64,000 bases of DNA from Dactylellina haptotyla (taxonomy: Eukaryota; Ascomycota; Orbiliomycetes; Orbiliales; Orbiliaceae): NCBI GenBank assembly GCA_031310005.1, contig CM062379.1, positions 248,001 through 312,000 on the forward strand, written 5' to 3'. Position numbers and translations under genes: made by a program. Of the stretch, positions 35,110-46,770 are shown in pieces. The notes under the pieces were generated by a model, which was given only the letters and a program-made list of their open reading frames with translations, was not told where the DNA came from and did not search any database. Position 1 is the stretch's first letter. Every line of letters begins with the position of its first letter.

Positions 35110-35649
35110 ATGAACCAAAGTAATCAATTGGTTTCAAGGTCGCGAAAGAAAAGTCGGCTCGCGTGCAATGTTTGCAAGAGGCAAAAGGTTAAAGTAAGTT
35201 TCATCCTTCCCGAAGTATAAGCTTTTTAAATCGGCTGCAGCTCTGACATGTAACAACAGTGTACAGGGCCCCCAGCACCATGTCAGACCTGTGCCAGCCG
35301 AGGCAAGGATTGCGAATTCGACGAATCAAGCGACCAGAGAAATACCGAAAATTCTCAGAGGGCATTAGAAGAATCAGATAATGCCTTGGAAAGCTATAAA
35401 TTCGTCCTAAGTTCCCTACGAAGCGAGGACGACAGATTGGTAAACGAGGTGGTGGGAGCAGTTCGACGAGATGCGCCAATTGAAAGCCTAGTCGATACCA
35501 TCAGATCTTATGCAGACCGCAGCGGAGGGGTTGGAGGCTCTTCGAGCAGCAGTGCCGGTAGGGCACGGTTGTCGGCTGGAGGTCCCTTAGATTCTGACCT
35601 TCAGCGGGACGATGAATATTTCGAAGACCCAGAAGAAGAAGGAAGTTAA
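35110..35649 (+). CDS. Small Zn2Cys6 protein
   Basis: Two exons, 35110..35193 and 35260..35649, 157 residues. After a basic N-terminus (SRSRKKSRLA) the zinc cluster reads CNVCKRQKVK, intron, CTGPPAPCQTC, then a final Cys six residues later. A helical linker follows (ALESYKFVLSSLRSEDDRLV and VVGAVRRDAPIESLVDTIRS). It is commonly seen after the DNA-binding domain in Ascomycota regulators. The end is Ser/Gly-rich and then strongly acidic (DDEYFEDPEEEGS). No regulatory middle homology region is present. The acidic tail could activate transcription, but the small size suggests a remnant or competitor. Confidence 0.75.
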
Positions 35650-35744
35650 TAGAATATTTCCTTTTAATATTATCTGTTTTCATTGCTGTTCATGTTCATA
35701 GACTTTGGCGTCGGCGTTCTGATTGATCCCAGGGCCATAGAGAA

Positions 35745-37415
35745 TTACACCTCCTCGTTTGAAGGCATCCTCCTCATTTCATGTTCGCTATAAAAAGTCG
35801 ATATTAGCGTCATTTCAAGTATAGGCACCAGAACCGAGATGTGGTTGCCGCTATTTGGGAACTCGTGACGTTCAACACAACATCAACACTTACTTGATGC
35901 CCTTGTCTTCACCATATGTTTCTTGATATGTGCTCCACCCGATCAGCAGAAACGCTATAATTATCGAGAAACCTCCTCCCAGAGTTGCCTTGGTAAGATC
36001 ATGTCCTGTGAATAACCAATCGTATAATGCAACAAAGAAGATACTTAGCCTGGTTTTGGTTGTGGTTAGCAGGATCCCAACAGGCGGCTACATGCATACA
36101 TCCCAATTGGGATGTGACTTACATTGCGGCGACGGACGAGAGGACTGGGCTCGTCAACGCCGTCAACGATAGGAAAGATGCCGTGAATACTACCATCAAA
36201 AATTAGCAAACCCCGTCAAAGATGCGAACCGTTCAGGCACCTACAAGCGCTCGAAATAATTCCAACCCCTATCCAAAGAGCCGCCCATAGACTGGGCAAC
36301 TCAAATGTTTCCCACCCAGTAAAATGCAACAACGGAAGCGGGATCCAGAATACCAAAGTGGTAAAGACTCCAATACTACTCCCTACTATCACAGAAAATG
36401 TTATATTCATTCCCGCTGTTGCTTCTGCCGGTAAACAGGCTTTGAGCTTGAATAGAACTCTATATAGCCCAAAAAGAACTGCGCCCGCCGCCGTGATGAT
36501 ATTCCCTAAGAGCCGTTTCTTATTGCTAACGGCGGTGGCATCGGATTCTCCGTCCGTCGGATTGCCGTAGGCTATAATCAAAACACCAATAACGGCAAGT
36601 ACAACCGCCACGTTTTTCTTCACGCGCATTGATTCTTTGAGCAGCCAGACGCTGAAGACGTAAGTGAATATCGCAGAGGTATTGTTGATTGCAGTAAGAT
36701 CACTTGGTGTAGTCATATTCTGTATAAATCCTTAGCTCCTCACGGCCGATCATGTAGTTTGATGGGCAAGCTTACTGCGGCCACGAACCAAGTCGCTGCA
36801 GCTACATTCAAAGCGCAGCACTGAATGAAACAGGTCTTCACCATATAAGGTATTGGTGACTTTATCGTTTGAGAGGCAGACAAGTCCAATGTTTGGTGTT
36901 CTACATACTGCGCTGTCCTTCTCAGTACATAGAAATGGTCTTCGAAGAATCGGCCCCATGGCTTTCCCGGCTGACGGCACCGCTCGAAAGCTAGTAATCC
37001 AGGCCAAAGGATAATGTAGAATCCATGTGTAAGATACCTGTTTTTCACATTTAGTTTCAAATACCATTGCGCACTGGAAGGAATGTGGAACACACAGAAT
37101 TAGATATGGCTTATCCCACCCCAGATCCCTTTGCACGTAGACTGTAGCCTCAGTTTGTGCCACTAATGTAACAACCGCAAGGGCCATTAATATTGCGGCG
37201 GTAATGACACGCTTCTTACTATCCGGGCCATCGAAAGTGTGTCGAAAGAGAGCCGTGGGGGTCCCAGGCTCAGATTCGGAGGCCTCGGTCGTGGCAGGAT
37301 CTGAGTACACATCCCATTCAACTTCCCACGCATCTTCTAATAGGGGCGCAGCGGATTCCTTGTCTTGCTTCGATGCAGAAGGCAGACCTTCTAATTTGTG
37401 TGAAGATTCAGGCAT
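35745..37415 (-). CDS. Drug/metabolite-superfamily transporter, SLC35F-like
   Basis: Six exons: 37415..37096, 37037..36776, 36719..36245, 36189..36123, 36049..35894 and 35787..35745, 440 residues, with all phases consistent. An upstream in-frame ATG at 37445 is possible. Residues 1-70 are cytosolic and acidic. About ten membrane segments follow, beginning at RVITAAILMALAVVTLVAQ. The central stretch ATWFVAANMTTPSDLTAINN, with TYVFSVWLLKES after it, is the signature of the SLC35F5 / yeast YML018C group, vacuolar or Golgi membrane carriers. The C-terminal half repeats the fold (LTALTSPVLSSVAAM, FSIIIAFLLIGW). Reading through the last intron would end the protein at GIK, 14 codons shorter. The transported substrate cannot be told from sequence. 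Confidence 0.87.
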
Positions 37416-38411
37416 CACGTTGGTAAAACGCGTCCGTAACAGCAACGGACAGTCGCGTGAGCGTCACAGCTGCGATAGTAACAATGAGTGATACCGACAC
37501 TCTATACTCCCTACCGCGAGCAATTTCAGGCCATTGCTCAACAAATCCTATCCTGTGCGCGAGCTCAAAGGCAGTGGTGGCCTCTTCGATGTGACTTCCG
37601 TTTGGTGGTGGAGTGGAAGTGGTAGTTGGGAGTGGGATCTCACAATCGAAAACGGAACACCCGGCCAACAAAACAACACATTCGATGCTTATCCTCTTCA
37701 CACATTACTTAGAATGCGATGGCCTCTGTGGTTCTCGAAAACTATTGTCCATCTTTGTAACACAAGATGAAGTCATTTCATATTTCGCCCATTCCTAAAT
37801 ACCCTCCAAGGCCGTGGGTAGCAAAGGCGACCGAGCCCTCATTAGCTAAGCCCTACCGCCCTCTCATCAAAGTTGTCTACTTTCGTACTGGTTAACGAAT
37901 ATCCTTATGGCTGTGACGTCTTCAACTTAGTTTGAGTGAGTTCTTCGCATACGCTGGTTTCTTACGTGAAATTGTATCTTCAATATTTCTGAGACACCCA
38001 AAGATTGCTTTCTCTAAATATAGGTAAACTCATTGCATTTTTAATGCTATTATAAAGGATCTTAAAGGCCAATTGAACAGAAAAATATTAAGTCAAGATA
38101 TCTTATGCATACGTCTAAGCAAGATTGTGCATGTGATAGAGAGGCGCGAATTAAATCATTCTATTTAAACCGGAGGAGAAGGCAGTGCATTTTCCGGTAG
38201 ATGAATAGGAACTCTTTGTGATCTCGGTGATAGCTTTGGTTATAGAGGGAGAGCGAATGAACTAGAGGGAGCGTTGATAATTGCATTAATAGTTGGGGTG
38301 TCCATACGGGGCGGGAATTGGGATTGGGGATTTTTGGATAACTAGGTCGTAAAGGGAGTGTGTAAGTGCCAAAGTGTGATCCCAATCGAGGCGAGTTTCA
38401 TTGAGCGTCAT
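37416..38411. other. Intergenic, about 1 kb
   Basis: Upstream region of the transporter and downstream region of the zinc-finger gene. The minus-strand frame 37408-37701 has a hydrophobic start but no coherent protein. Otherwise nothing is seen. Confidence 0.4.
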
Positions 38412-41400
38412 TCATTTCAGTGGCTGACATGCGTTAAATATTTCCAGATAAGTTTTAGCGGTTGTGATTTCTTCTGGAGTCCCATCTGGAAAATGTATTT
38501 TCAAGTGGTATCTAGCCAACTTCGGTGTTAGCCAAAGGACCATGTGCTAGATTTATTGGGAAGTAGGGATCTTACTTCATAGAATCAATACCATTTGATG
38601 CATAATATAACCTACTACAGTTAGGACTGTCGACCGGAAATTTGTCCACAAAGGGGCAGCTGAGCATATCGTGCTCTTGAATGTGTAGCACTAGCTCTTT
38701 TCTGGAGCCGAATACTTTGGCTATTAATGCGGGTTAGATTGGGCTGCTAAAAATCGGAACTGGTGTTATAGACTTACTTGGATTGCGGTCTACGCACTTA
38801 ACAAAAAAGCACTTATATGATAATCGTTGGCTTTCTTCCTGCTTCGAATCCTCAGGTTGTTGATCCTTGTCTATTCTATTTTAAACAGTGTTAGCGTACT
38901 CGTTTTCATTTAGTTCATGGAGACAATGTATTAGAAACTGAGGGCTGATATACTTTCTAGGTAGCCATGAAATCCCACCATTGCGAAATCCTAGAATGGA
39001 TGGTCTGTTTACATCCAACACACACCCTGTGAGAGTTTTCTTACATCTAGAGCACCCTTTTTTACGACTGTCGTCATATGAACATCTCATTTTCTGCAGC
39101 ATGCATATAAGGCAGGCCTTTGAAGATCTTGTCAGAGGCATTGACCTCCTCTTCGCTTTCGTCAGATCTGATCCAAGGTGCAATATGCTAGTACCTGGGA
39201 TTGGCCGACGTTTTCTTCTGAATTCGTATCGCTCCTTCTTAACATCTATTCTATGCGTGTCTTGAGAAGTATCTTCTGGGAATTTATATTGGAAGTCTGC
39301 CTTAGGATCGACGTTCTGCGACGGTTTCGATGAAATATCTAGACCTCGATCAGATGAGAGAAAATCACTATCATCTTCAAAAAGGTTCTTGGTATCGGTA
39401 TTAGCCCAAGACTCCGATTCGATTCCGACAGGATTCGTAGTTTTTGGTTTCAAACTGGCCACGGATATATTTGGCCATTCTGGCGATTTGCAATATTTGG
39501 GGTAGCGGGGATCCGTATCAAATGGATCATGTGTTTTGTGTAGAATTTCCTTGTAAGGTAGGGTCATGCTGCTAAGACCAGCCCAAATTTCTGAAAAATC
39601 AACCTCACTCCAAGGTATGGAGTTAGGAACTTTTGTGAGCCATATAGTATCATAGCCATCGGAGGCTGTTTGTCGTTGAAGATGGTAGTGGAACTGTAAA
39701 CTATCCGTCGAAGTTAAACGTCTATAACTAGTCTCTTGCTCATTTATCACTCCCACGAGGTAAAATCGAGAAAAGTCGAAATCTGAGTGTGAATGATTTT
39801 CTTCCCAGTTATATGTTTCTTTTGAGATGTAGTCAGAGATCATAATTTTAAGGCCTAGGGTTTCGGTAGGTTGAGCAAGATGGTAATGGTTGGTGGTTTC
39901 TATTGCATCCTGTATTTGAGTTTCATCCGTCGGAATTGCTAAATAATCCTCCAAATCTAATATCGGCGATGAATATATCAAGTCTTTCGCAGTCACGAAG
40001 CCATCAGAGCTACTTGATGAAAAGTCGTCACTATTTTCTTCGCCTCTGTCATCGAGCTGCGATATTATTGGTAATGCGAAATCCTCTAAATGGCGTCCAA
40101 TATGCGATGCAATGCTAGAAGCCTGGTTAAGAAGCTCCTTGTCGCATATTTTGCATCGCGAGAGAGATTGATCAAGCTCTGCAATCCGACATGTATCCAA
40201 CAAACTTATCAGACTTAGGTTGTCCCAGAGTGGTGATATATTCCTTTCGGCTATAAGGTGGCTCTGTAGTGCCAATTGGCTGGTGAACTTTTCGCCACAG
40301 GATTTAAGGTTGCACCTCCAGGATGTCTTGAGACGATGAAATTCTACTTCATGGGCCATCCATTCGGTCTTTGACTTGTAGCGCAGAGTATTATTCTGGC
40401 AGTCCGGAAAGGTACAGAAATAAGGACGAATGTCAGAAAGGATATGCTTTCTGGTCGAGTGAGTTGTGTTAGTGTACGTATGCTAGTAACACCTCCCATT
40501 TTCAACATTGTAGAGCGGTCGGGTTTAGCCTCACCTCCATTTTTTCAAGTTGTCGATATCTGTAACTTTTTCGAGACAGAATTGACATGTAAAGGAAATA
40601 CCTGGGCCAAGTTCCACCCCATCAGGAGGGGCGGGTACCAGGGGTCTATCCGTGAGCTTACAAGAACCCGAAGTTAACTCGGTCGCTATGTCACTTAAAG
40701 CAATCCTAACTCTTTGGATTGGTGGCCTAATAAGAGACGCAGCAAGGCTCTTTTGCATCGATTCGTAGGTTGAATCGTGCTCAATGATTGTTACAGCCTT
40801 TTCGGTCTCGACGGGCTCCTCATTGACAGTATGATTGACCTCTTGGTAGAGAGTCGCCTTAACATTTCGATAGAGTTCCCATAGTTCTCGGGCTATTATT
40901 TGAGAAACCACGACATCTGCATCTGGGAATTTGGATAAAATAATATTTTTATACCAATCTTCAGGTTTTAGGTCTTCGTATAATTCGTGATCTCTTTGAT
41001 CATCCTTTTCGGTTCCTTCGTTCTGTTCTAGTTGGTCATCATCTAAGAAAGTGAAGGTGTCTTTCTGTTCGCAGTCCCGAAGAAAATCTATTATGAACGG
41101 CGCAGTTCTGGATAATTGGCGTTGAAAAGTATCAAACGCTACTATGAATTGATCTGTACCGTCTTGGATACGAGAGGCAAAATCATTTTCAATGATCAAC
41201 ACCTTTTCATCAAGTTCTTTGGGCGAGATTTCCGGGGCCGATTGATTTGAGTATACTAGCTTCTCGACGAATGCTAAAATTTGATCGAAATAGGGTGATA
41301 TAACTTGATGATAGAATGTTGTATGGACTTTCATAGAACCAGATTGTGAGATTTCGTTAGTTTTATGGAGTTCCGAGAGTATAAAAAGGAGCAAAACCTA

Positions 41401-41841
41401 TGCTTCGACAGATCTCGAGCTGTTCAACGTATAGTGTATAGATTTACAGATAGAATATTACTTACTGTTATCGGTCAACAAACTGAGAAAAGAGAAGTAG
41501 ATCAAAGACAGAGATTCCTTCAACTCACGAGAGCTACCTATAAGATTATCTAATCTACCGGACGTAATCTCGACTCCATCCGCCCATAGATCGAATTTGG
41601 TTTGAATCTCTTCTAGTTGCCCGGCTTCAACACTTGGTAAATCGAACACTGAGTCGACAATCTCAGTGATTAGTTCTGTAACGTCAAAGAAAAGACCCCC
41701 GGAGGTCCGATTTTTGTCCCAGGATTCTTCATCACCAACAAGGTCTTCGGGAAGCGGTGAAAGCCCATTGCTTATTGTCCCAGCGCTAGCTTGCTCTTCT
41801 CCTACAGACTCCATTCTTATGATGCTATGCGCCCTTGGCAT
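38412..41841 (-). CDS. Large multi-zinc-finger protein of a fungal C2H2 family
   Basis: Six exons: 41841..41466, 41327..40535, 40450..38954, 38875..38778, 38720..38576 and 38511..38412, 1,002 residues; phases agree at all five junctions. MESVGEE 27 bases in is an alternative start. The N-terminal ~370 residues are acidic and helical. Zinc modules follow: CQFCLEKV, then YFCTFPDC with a distal AHEVEFH, then WRCNLKSCGEKF with SHL, then CKICDKEL ending in SHIGRHLEDFALP. This order is typical of a fungal C2H2 family often found next to NLR or cell-death-type genes. A later block (CLICMLQKMRC, CSRCKKTLTGC) resembles a Zn2Cys6 cluster, and the C-terminus adds another C2H2-like unit (YKCFFVKC, HIQEHD, CPF). 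It is transcribed head-to-head with the HeLo-like/DUF7580 gene. The biochemical role is unknown. Confidence 0.8.
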
Positions 41842-42505
41842 TCGCTATGCAATAGTGAGAAGACAATCGGCGGTTGTTGGGTAGCCAGAAGCTTTATCTC
41901 GTATGCGCATCTACTCTACCTATCTGATATCATTCCGCGCATTCTATAACGGTATGTGGCTGAAATAATTTGAGATTTGAAATAGATTGTTTAAGAAGAA
42001 ACCTCATGCGCTGGCGTATCGCTTCCGAGGTCTTAACGCGAGATCGCGAGGCAGGTAATTCTCGTTTATATAGAGGGGGTTGTGATGAAACTGTGGGAAA
42101 GTGAAGGATCCAAGGCTCAAAAATTTGGTTTTTTATGCTGTCCGCATGAGGCCGCGCTCTCCTAAGTCTTAATTCGAGTCTTCTAGACAGCGAATACCAG
42201 GGAATCCTGCGGAATAGAAGCGGGCTGATAAGAAAATTACACACTGAAATGGCGCAAATAATATTGATATGCAAGGTTTGCCAACCTATCAAACCAGCGA
42301 TAAAGACAAACCCACAGCGGAGATTCGAATGTATCTATCGGCAGACAGTAATACTTTATTTAACCTATTAACTCCATCCTTGTTGCGATCGGTCTTGGAG
42401 GCGACTATTGCTGAAATACTCCAAGCTTTTGATATCGATATATCGCAGCCTAACCGATTCCCTCAAATCTGTATATTATATTTCTGATAGCAGTAGGAAT
42501 TGGTC
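41842..42505. promoter_or_regulatory. Bidirectional intergenic region of the zinc-finger / HeLo-like pair
   Basis: 664 bases separate the two start codons, so both promoters must lie here or overlap. Open frames 41930-42292 (-) and 42269-42487 (+) have no domains. No dyad or TATA box stands out. Confidence 0.5.
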
Positions 42506-44711
42506 ATGTCTGGCCTGGAGATAGTTGGCCTCCTTCTCGGGGCTCTTGCCCTCACAGAACCGATCGGAAAAGGTCTGAAGTCGGCCGTGGGAATCACCAA
42601 AAGTTCAGCGTCGTTTCAAAACTATATCAATTCCACGAGTTTGGAATACCGTCTTTTGGGGCAGATGTTTCGTAACGAATCGAGGCGCATATTCGGCAAT
42701 TTTCTAACGGAGGGGCAGCTTGACGACATGTTTGGAGACAATGGCCAGGAAGATCCAAGATGGAAAGATAGCGGTTGGAAAAATGATGTCAAAACATATT
42801 TGGGCACATTTTATAGCGAGATATCGGCGGCCATGCTTTTAGTGTTTCAAACATTATCAGGTTTGAATGAAAATATAGCTAGGCTGAAAGATTTGGTAAG
42901 TCAGATATAAGAAACCCTATTACCTAGACTGTAAAGTAACAAGCTCGTCCATACTAACCTACTCACGCAAGAACGACTTGCCTGCTCCTGGAGATGGTAA
43001 ATGCAGTATCCACACGAACTGTGAATGTCTGCCGGACTCCATTCCTACAAAGATAAAATCCAAATTAGAACGGAGAAAGGACGAAATCAGGACTGCGTTC
43101 AAAGATCTATTCCGTTACAATATGTTATACCAGAGTGCGGTGAACCGTTTTCTAGAAGACCAGACCTGGAAGTTAAAGGCAACGAAGGCACTACTCAGAA
43201 AGCATAAAAGATGCCGTGTTAGTAAAGCCCCTCGGACAGCGCCATGGGCAGCCGTGTCACAGGTAATTGATGACCTTCACGAAGCAACTCGTCGGCTTTC
43301 TTTCGCCTTGCAAAGAGTAGCGACGTGTACGTGCCACACATTTCACTTGCGGCTAGAGATGGTTTCGCTAGTGGCTCTATCGAACCCATCAGGGAATTAC
43401 ACACCGTATATTAAACCCAAAGACCCAAGATTACAAACTTTACAGTTCAACTTGATTACAATCGGTAATAATCAGGTTCCGCAACCAAGTATCGGTCACG
43501 GGCTGCACCCAAGCGTGTATCAAAAACCTAACAAGCTCTCTTTACGCGTTGAGCTCAAGCCATACGCACAAATTAAACCCCCTTCAGTTAAGCTTAATTC
43601 TTTCGCGTCCCTGGACATCCCAACACAGGCCCAGGAATCCAGAAGTACGACTTCTTGTCTTAAACAGTCTTCTCTGAGAGCCGCAGGGGCAAATAGCGAA
43701 TCTAATGCGGCCGACACCACAATTGAGTCGTCATCAGCGGTTGCATTAAAATCAAAACTCAGAAAGTCCGTCGCGTTTGCTAGAAACACGATGTCGACGA
43801 CGCTATTCGCCACCGAAACTCGGAAACGAAAGGGAGGGAGCCCAATAGAAAACCCTCGTCTCAAAAACAATACAATCAACGATCCAAATGAAGGAGATTT
43901 GATGGAAAGAACAACGGTGCCAGAGGAGATTGAAGATCTTTGCGCTTGGCTTATACAGCTTGGAGTCCCGTCCGAGCAGCAGATTGAGGAATGTACTCCT
44001 GGTGTCCTTACAGCAGATGAAGGTATCCAGTATCTCGTATACGAAGAAAAGGATGTTGAAGTTGGGTTCGACATGGATTTGTGCTCTCAGAAGCACGAGT
44101 CCCTGTTAGATCATTTGACATCTGGTAGAAATGTTCTATCAATCGCGCAACGGCTGGAGCTAGCGCATACACTCGCAATATCTCTGCTACGACTCCATTC
44201 ATCATCTTGGATAGAGCGAAGTTGGAGCAGTAAAGACGTAATGCTCTTCTTATTGCCAGAGGCAACGGATGCCCAACGTCAGTGGTCACCATATGTGGCG
44301 GCTGCTTTCAACGATATTACGAAAATCCAACAGATTGCTAAAGCTGAAAGCTCTAAGAAGCCAGAGTACAACTTCACATATGTGGCGAGCCTAGGAATTA
44401 TCTTTCTCGAAATTGGGCTATCGAAATCACTCCGCGATAATCAGGACGAAGGTGGATCCGGGGACGTCCATATCGACGCATACCGAAAAGCATATGACGA
44501 AGTTATGGCCCATTCTGTTAACAAGTGCATGGGTCCCATATATGACACGATTGTTGAAAGATGTATTAAGTGGATGGAATCGGACGAATTGGACGATAAA
44601 GAAGTACAGCAAAGGTTTTACGAAGAAATAGTTTTGGGATTAGAGAGGTGTATCCAAACTGCAAGTGCCGGCCCTGAAAGACGGCGAAGGCGACGAGGGG
44701 TTGGAGCTTGA
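42506..44711 (+). CDS. HeLo-like N-terminal domain protein with DUF7580 pseudokinase-like C-terminus
   Basis: Two exons, 42506..42895 and 42972..44711, 709 residues; the intron has a TACTAACC branch point. The start is the ATG reading MSGLEIVGLLLGALAL, a hydrophobic N-terminal helix as in HeLo-like domains of fungal cell-death proteins. Residues about 35-250 are helical (FQNYINSTSLEYRLL, WKNDVKTYLGTFYSEI). A disordered Lys/Ser-rich linker spans ~250-440. The C-terminal ~270 residues match the DUF7580 pattern: ILxxRNVLSIAQRLELAHTL-type, then LLRLHSSSWIERSW, then a late FTYVASLGIIFLEIG. It looks like a protein-kinase-like fold without catalytic motifs. HeLo-type domains can insert into membranes when triggered, so a role in incompatibility or defence is plausible but inferred. 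Confidence 0.85.
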
Positions 44712-45525
44712 GTATAGTTTATTTAATTTTCGTTGGAGTATCTTTTAGCAACAATAATTTTACTATTAATTTAATCCCACCTGAGTATTTTATTCGTAAT
44801 GAAATAAAGACTATCAGCAGCTTCAATTTCCACTTGGATTTGGCTTAAAGGTCCAGATGACTCAAATGCCACCAAAAAGTCCAACACTGCGAAGTGTTGT
44901 TTCTGACAAGAGACAACAATTGGCAACCCCAGCCGCAGGATTGCGGTGCAACTTCACCTATGACAGCATGTATTTATAATCGCTGAAGCCGACGTGGATC
45001 TCGTTACTCCGTGAGTACCACCGCCCAACAAGAAAGACTATTCACTGAACTTGACTATTTCTTCAAAGCTCTACACGTACAGGCTGGATGGCCACGCGAT
45101 AGACATAAGGAGGCGTGCACATCTAGCTACGCTACATAACGATAAGCCGTATCTCGAGAGATCAGGCGCCGACATAAGCCCGAATGTGATATCTCGATAG
45201 CTCAACACCACCGCAAAGGGTTGACACTGAAATACTTAAGAAGACACCCAATTTAATAGATCTATAAAAGATCTGAACATGCGACATTATAGCTGAGTAT
45301 GCTCACTATCGCGCAGCATTTTTTATGCATATACTTCGGTTTGTATCGGTACCGAGGAATACTAAAAGAGCAAAGCTGACTCCAAGACTTCAGATTATAC
45401 GGCGTTTGAACTCTGAAAAATTGAGAATTCTATATACGCTTTTTTTGAATGAACGCCGTATGAATATATACAAATTTTATCAAGTATACTGGAAATACCA
45501 CCACTTGGGCTAATATAATATATCC
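44712..45525. other. Intergenic, promoter of F-box gene
   Basis: No gene supported. TATAAAA at 45263-45269 lies ~260 bases upstream of the F-box start. The AT-rich stretch around 45300-45520 has a poor-quality open frame. Confidence 0.4.
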
Positions 45526-46770
45526 ATGCCGAACTACGTGTCATCCCAAAGGAAGTCGCCGCAAATGTCGACGCTCGACTACCTCCCCAGCGAAGTCCTC
45601 ATCACCATCCTCCAAAATCTAGACGTAAACGCCCTCCGCACCCTAGTCAAAATCTACCGCCGTAGCCGCATAATATTCGCGGACTACCACTCTCAAATAA
45701 TAACCTACATTCTCAAATCCACTCTCTCAGACCCCCTCTTCATAACCTCTTTCCCCCGGTCCTTCGACGGCCAGCCTTATCCGCACTCCACGAACCTCCC
45801 TCCCCTGGAAACAAGTCACACAGAGGCATTCACCCATCTCCGCTACGCCAGATCCATCATCTCGCTCTCAAACTCCTTCACAGCCCTCACCGCCCAAATC
45901 TCCTCCATCCTCTTCCCCATCCTCGTCCCCAAATACCTCCCGCGAGGCTCCCTCGGCCGCGCCTACTACTGGTCCGTAGAAAACGCCCTAACCTCCACAA
46001 TCCACCGCTGTCTGGTGATAAACGCCCAAACGGGCTTCTACTGCCCCCTCCCCTTCCCGCACACCATCCCCTTCCCGAATCCCCCGCGCCCCATCCTCCC
46101 AGCATACCTCACCACCTTCCCGCGCAACCTCCTCCCCGCCGCCGACCTCAAAGACCTCAAAGAAGAAAACATCCTCCGCGACCTCTCAATCCGTACCCCG
46201 AAAGCCGCAAGCCCCCTCCTCAAGAAGACTTACCGCCTCCTCCACCGCGAAATCCACCGCGAACTAACCCTCTACCTCCGCCGCCACAAGATCTGGCGCG
46301 AAAACACCCTCCTCCCATCCTGGTCGTACGTGCAGGACTCCGCCAGCGTTCGCGACGAATGGTTCTTCATGATGTACGCCCATCCAGACCTACTCATCCA
46401 AATCCTCAGACAGTGTACAGTCGAAGACAACTACGAGACCTTCAAACGGGAGAATAACCACCGCATAGAAAAATGGGAGGAGAAACAACGGAAAGCGAGT
46501 ATGAAGTTATCCATCAAAATCGGGGAGACGTACGCGAGAGTAGCCGCTATCGCGCACGATTTTTTAGAAGGCAGGAGGAGAAGAGGGGAGGATGCGCGCG
46601 CGATGCCAGTGCAAGCGGAGACCGAGCACGAACTAGCGATTCCGAACGCAACTGTCTCGACGGGGCAAAATACTAATGATTATGATAGTGATGGTGATGT
46701 TAATGATCACGATGTATACACTGTTGCGCTTGCAAACATTTCGCTTATGGCCCCTGATCTTCTCTCATAA
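45526..46770 (+). CDS. F-box-like protein
   Basis: A single frame of 414 residues. MSTLDYLPSEV at 45565 is an alternative start and fits F-box proteins better, since the motif usually begins within the first residues. The motif reads LPSEVLITILQNLDVNALRTLV, with the Leu-Pro and spaced hydrophobics of an F-box that binds Skp1 in SCF ubiquitin ligases. The rest is helical without recognisable LRR, WD40 or kelch repeats. A Lys/Glu-rich coiled region spans ~310-350, and an acidic Asp/Asn tail closes the protein. Base use is unusual: from ~45,570 to 46,330 nearly every codon ends in C and the plus strand is strongly pyrimidine-rich, while the last 300 bases are mixed. Substrates are unknown. Confidence 0.75.
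   Translation: MPNYVSSQRKSPQMSTLDYLPSEVLITILQNLDVNALRTLVKIYRRSRIIFADYHSQIITYILKSTLSDPLFITSFPRSFDGQPYPHSTNLPPLETSHTEAFTHLRYARSIISLSNSFTALTAQISSILFPILVPKYLPRGSLGRAYYWSVENALTSTIHRCLVINAQTGFYCPLPFPHTIPFPNPPRPILPAYLTTFPRNLLPAADLKDLKEENILRDLSIRTPKAASPLLKKTYRLLHREIHRELTLYLRRHKIWRENTLLPSWSYVQDSASVRDEWFFMMYAHPDLLIQILRQCTVEDNYETFKRENNHRIEKWEEKQRKASMKLSIKIGETYARVAAIAHDFLEGRRRRGEDARAMPVQAETEHELAIPNATVSTGQNTNDYDSDGDVNDHDVYTVALANISLMAPDLLS

Noticed and set aside
37408-37701. 97-codon minus frame upstream of the transporter, with a hydrophobic start
   Set aside because: No coherent continuation into the transporter and no known domain; treated as non-coding.
42269-42487. 72-codon plus frame just before the HeLo-like gene
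   Set aside because: No domain and no splice path that keeps phase with the next exon.
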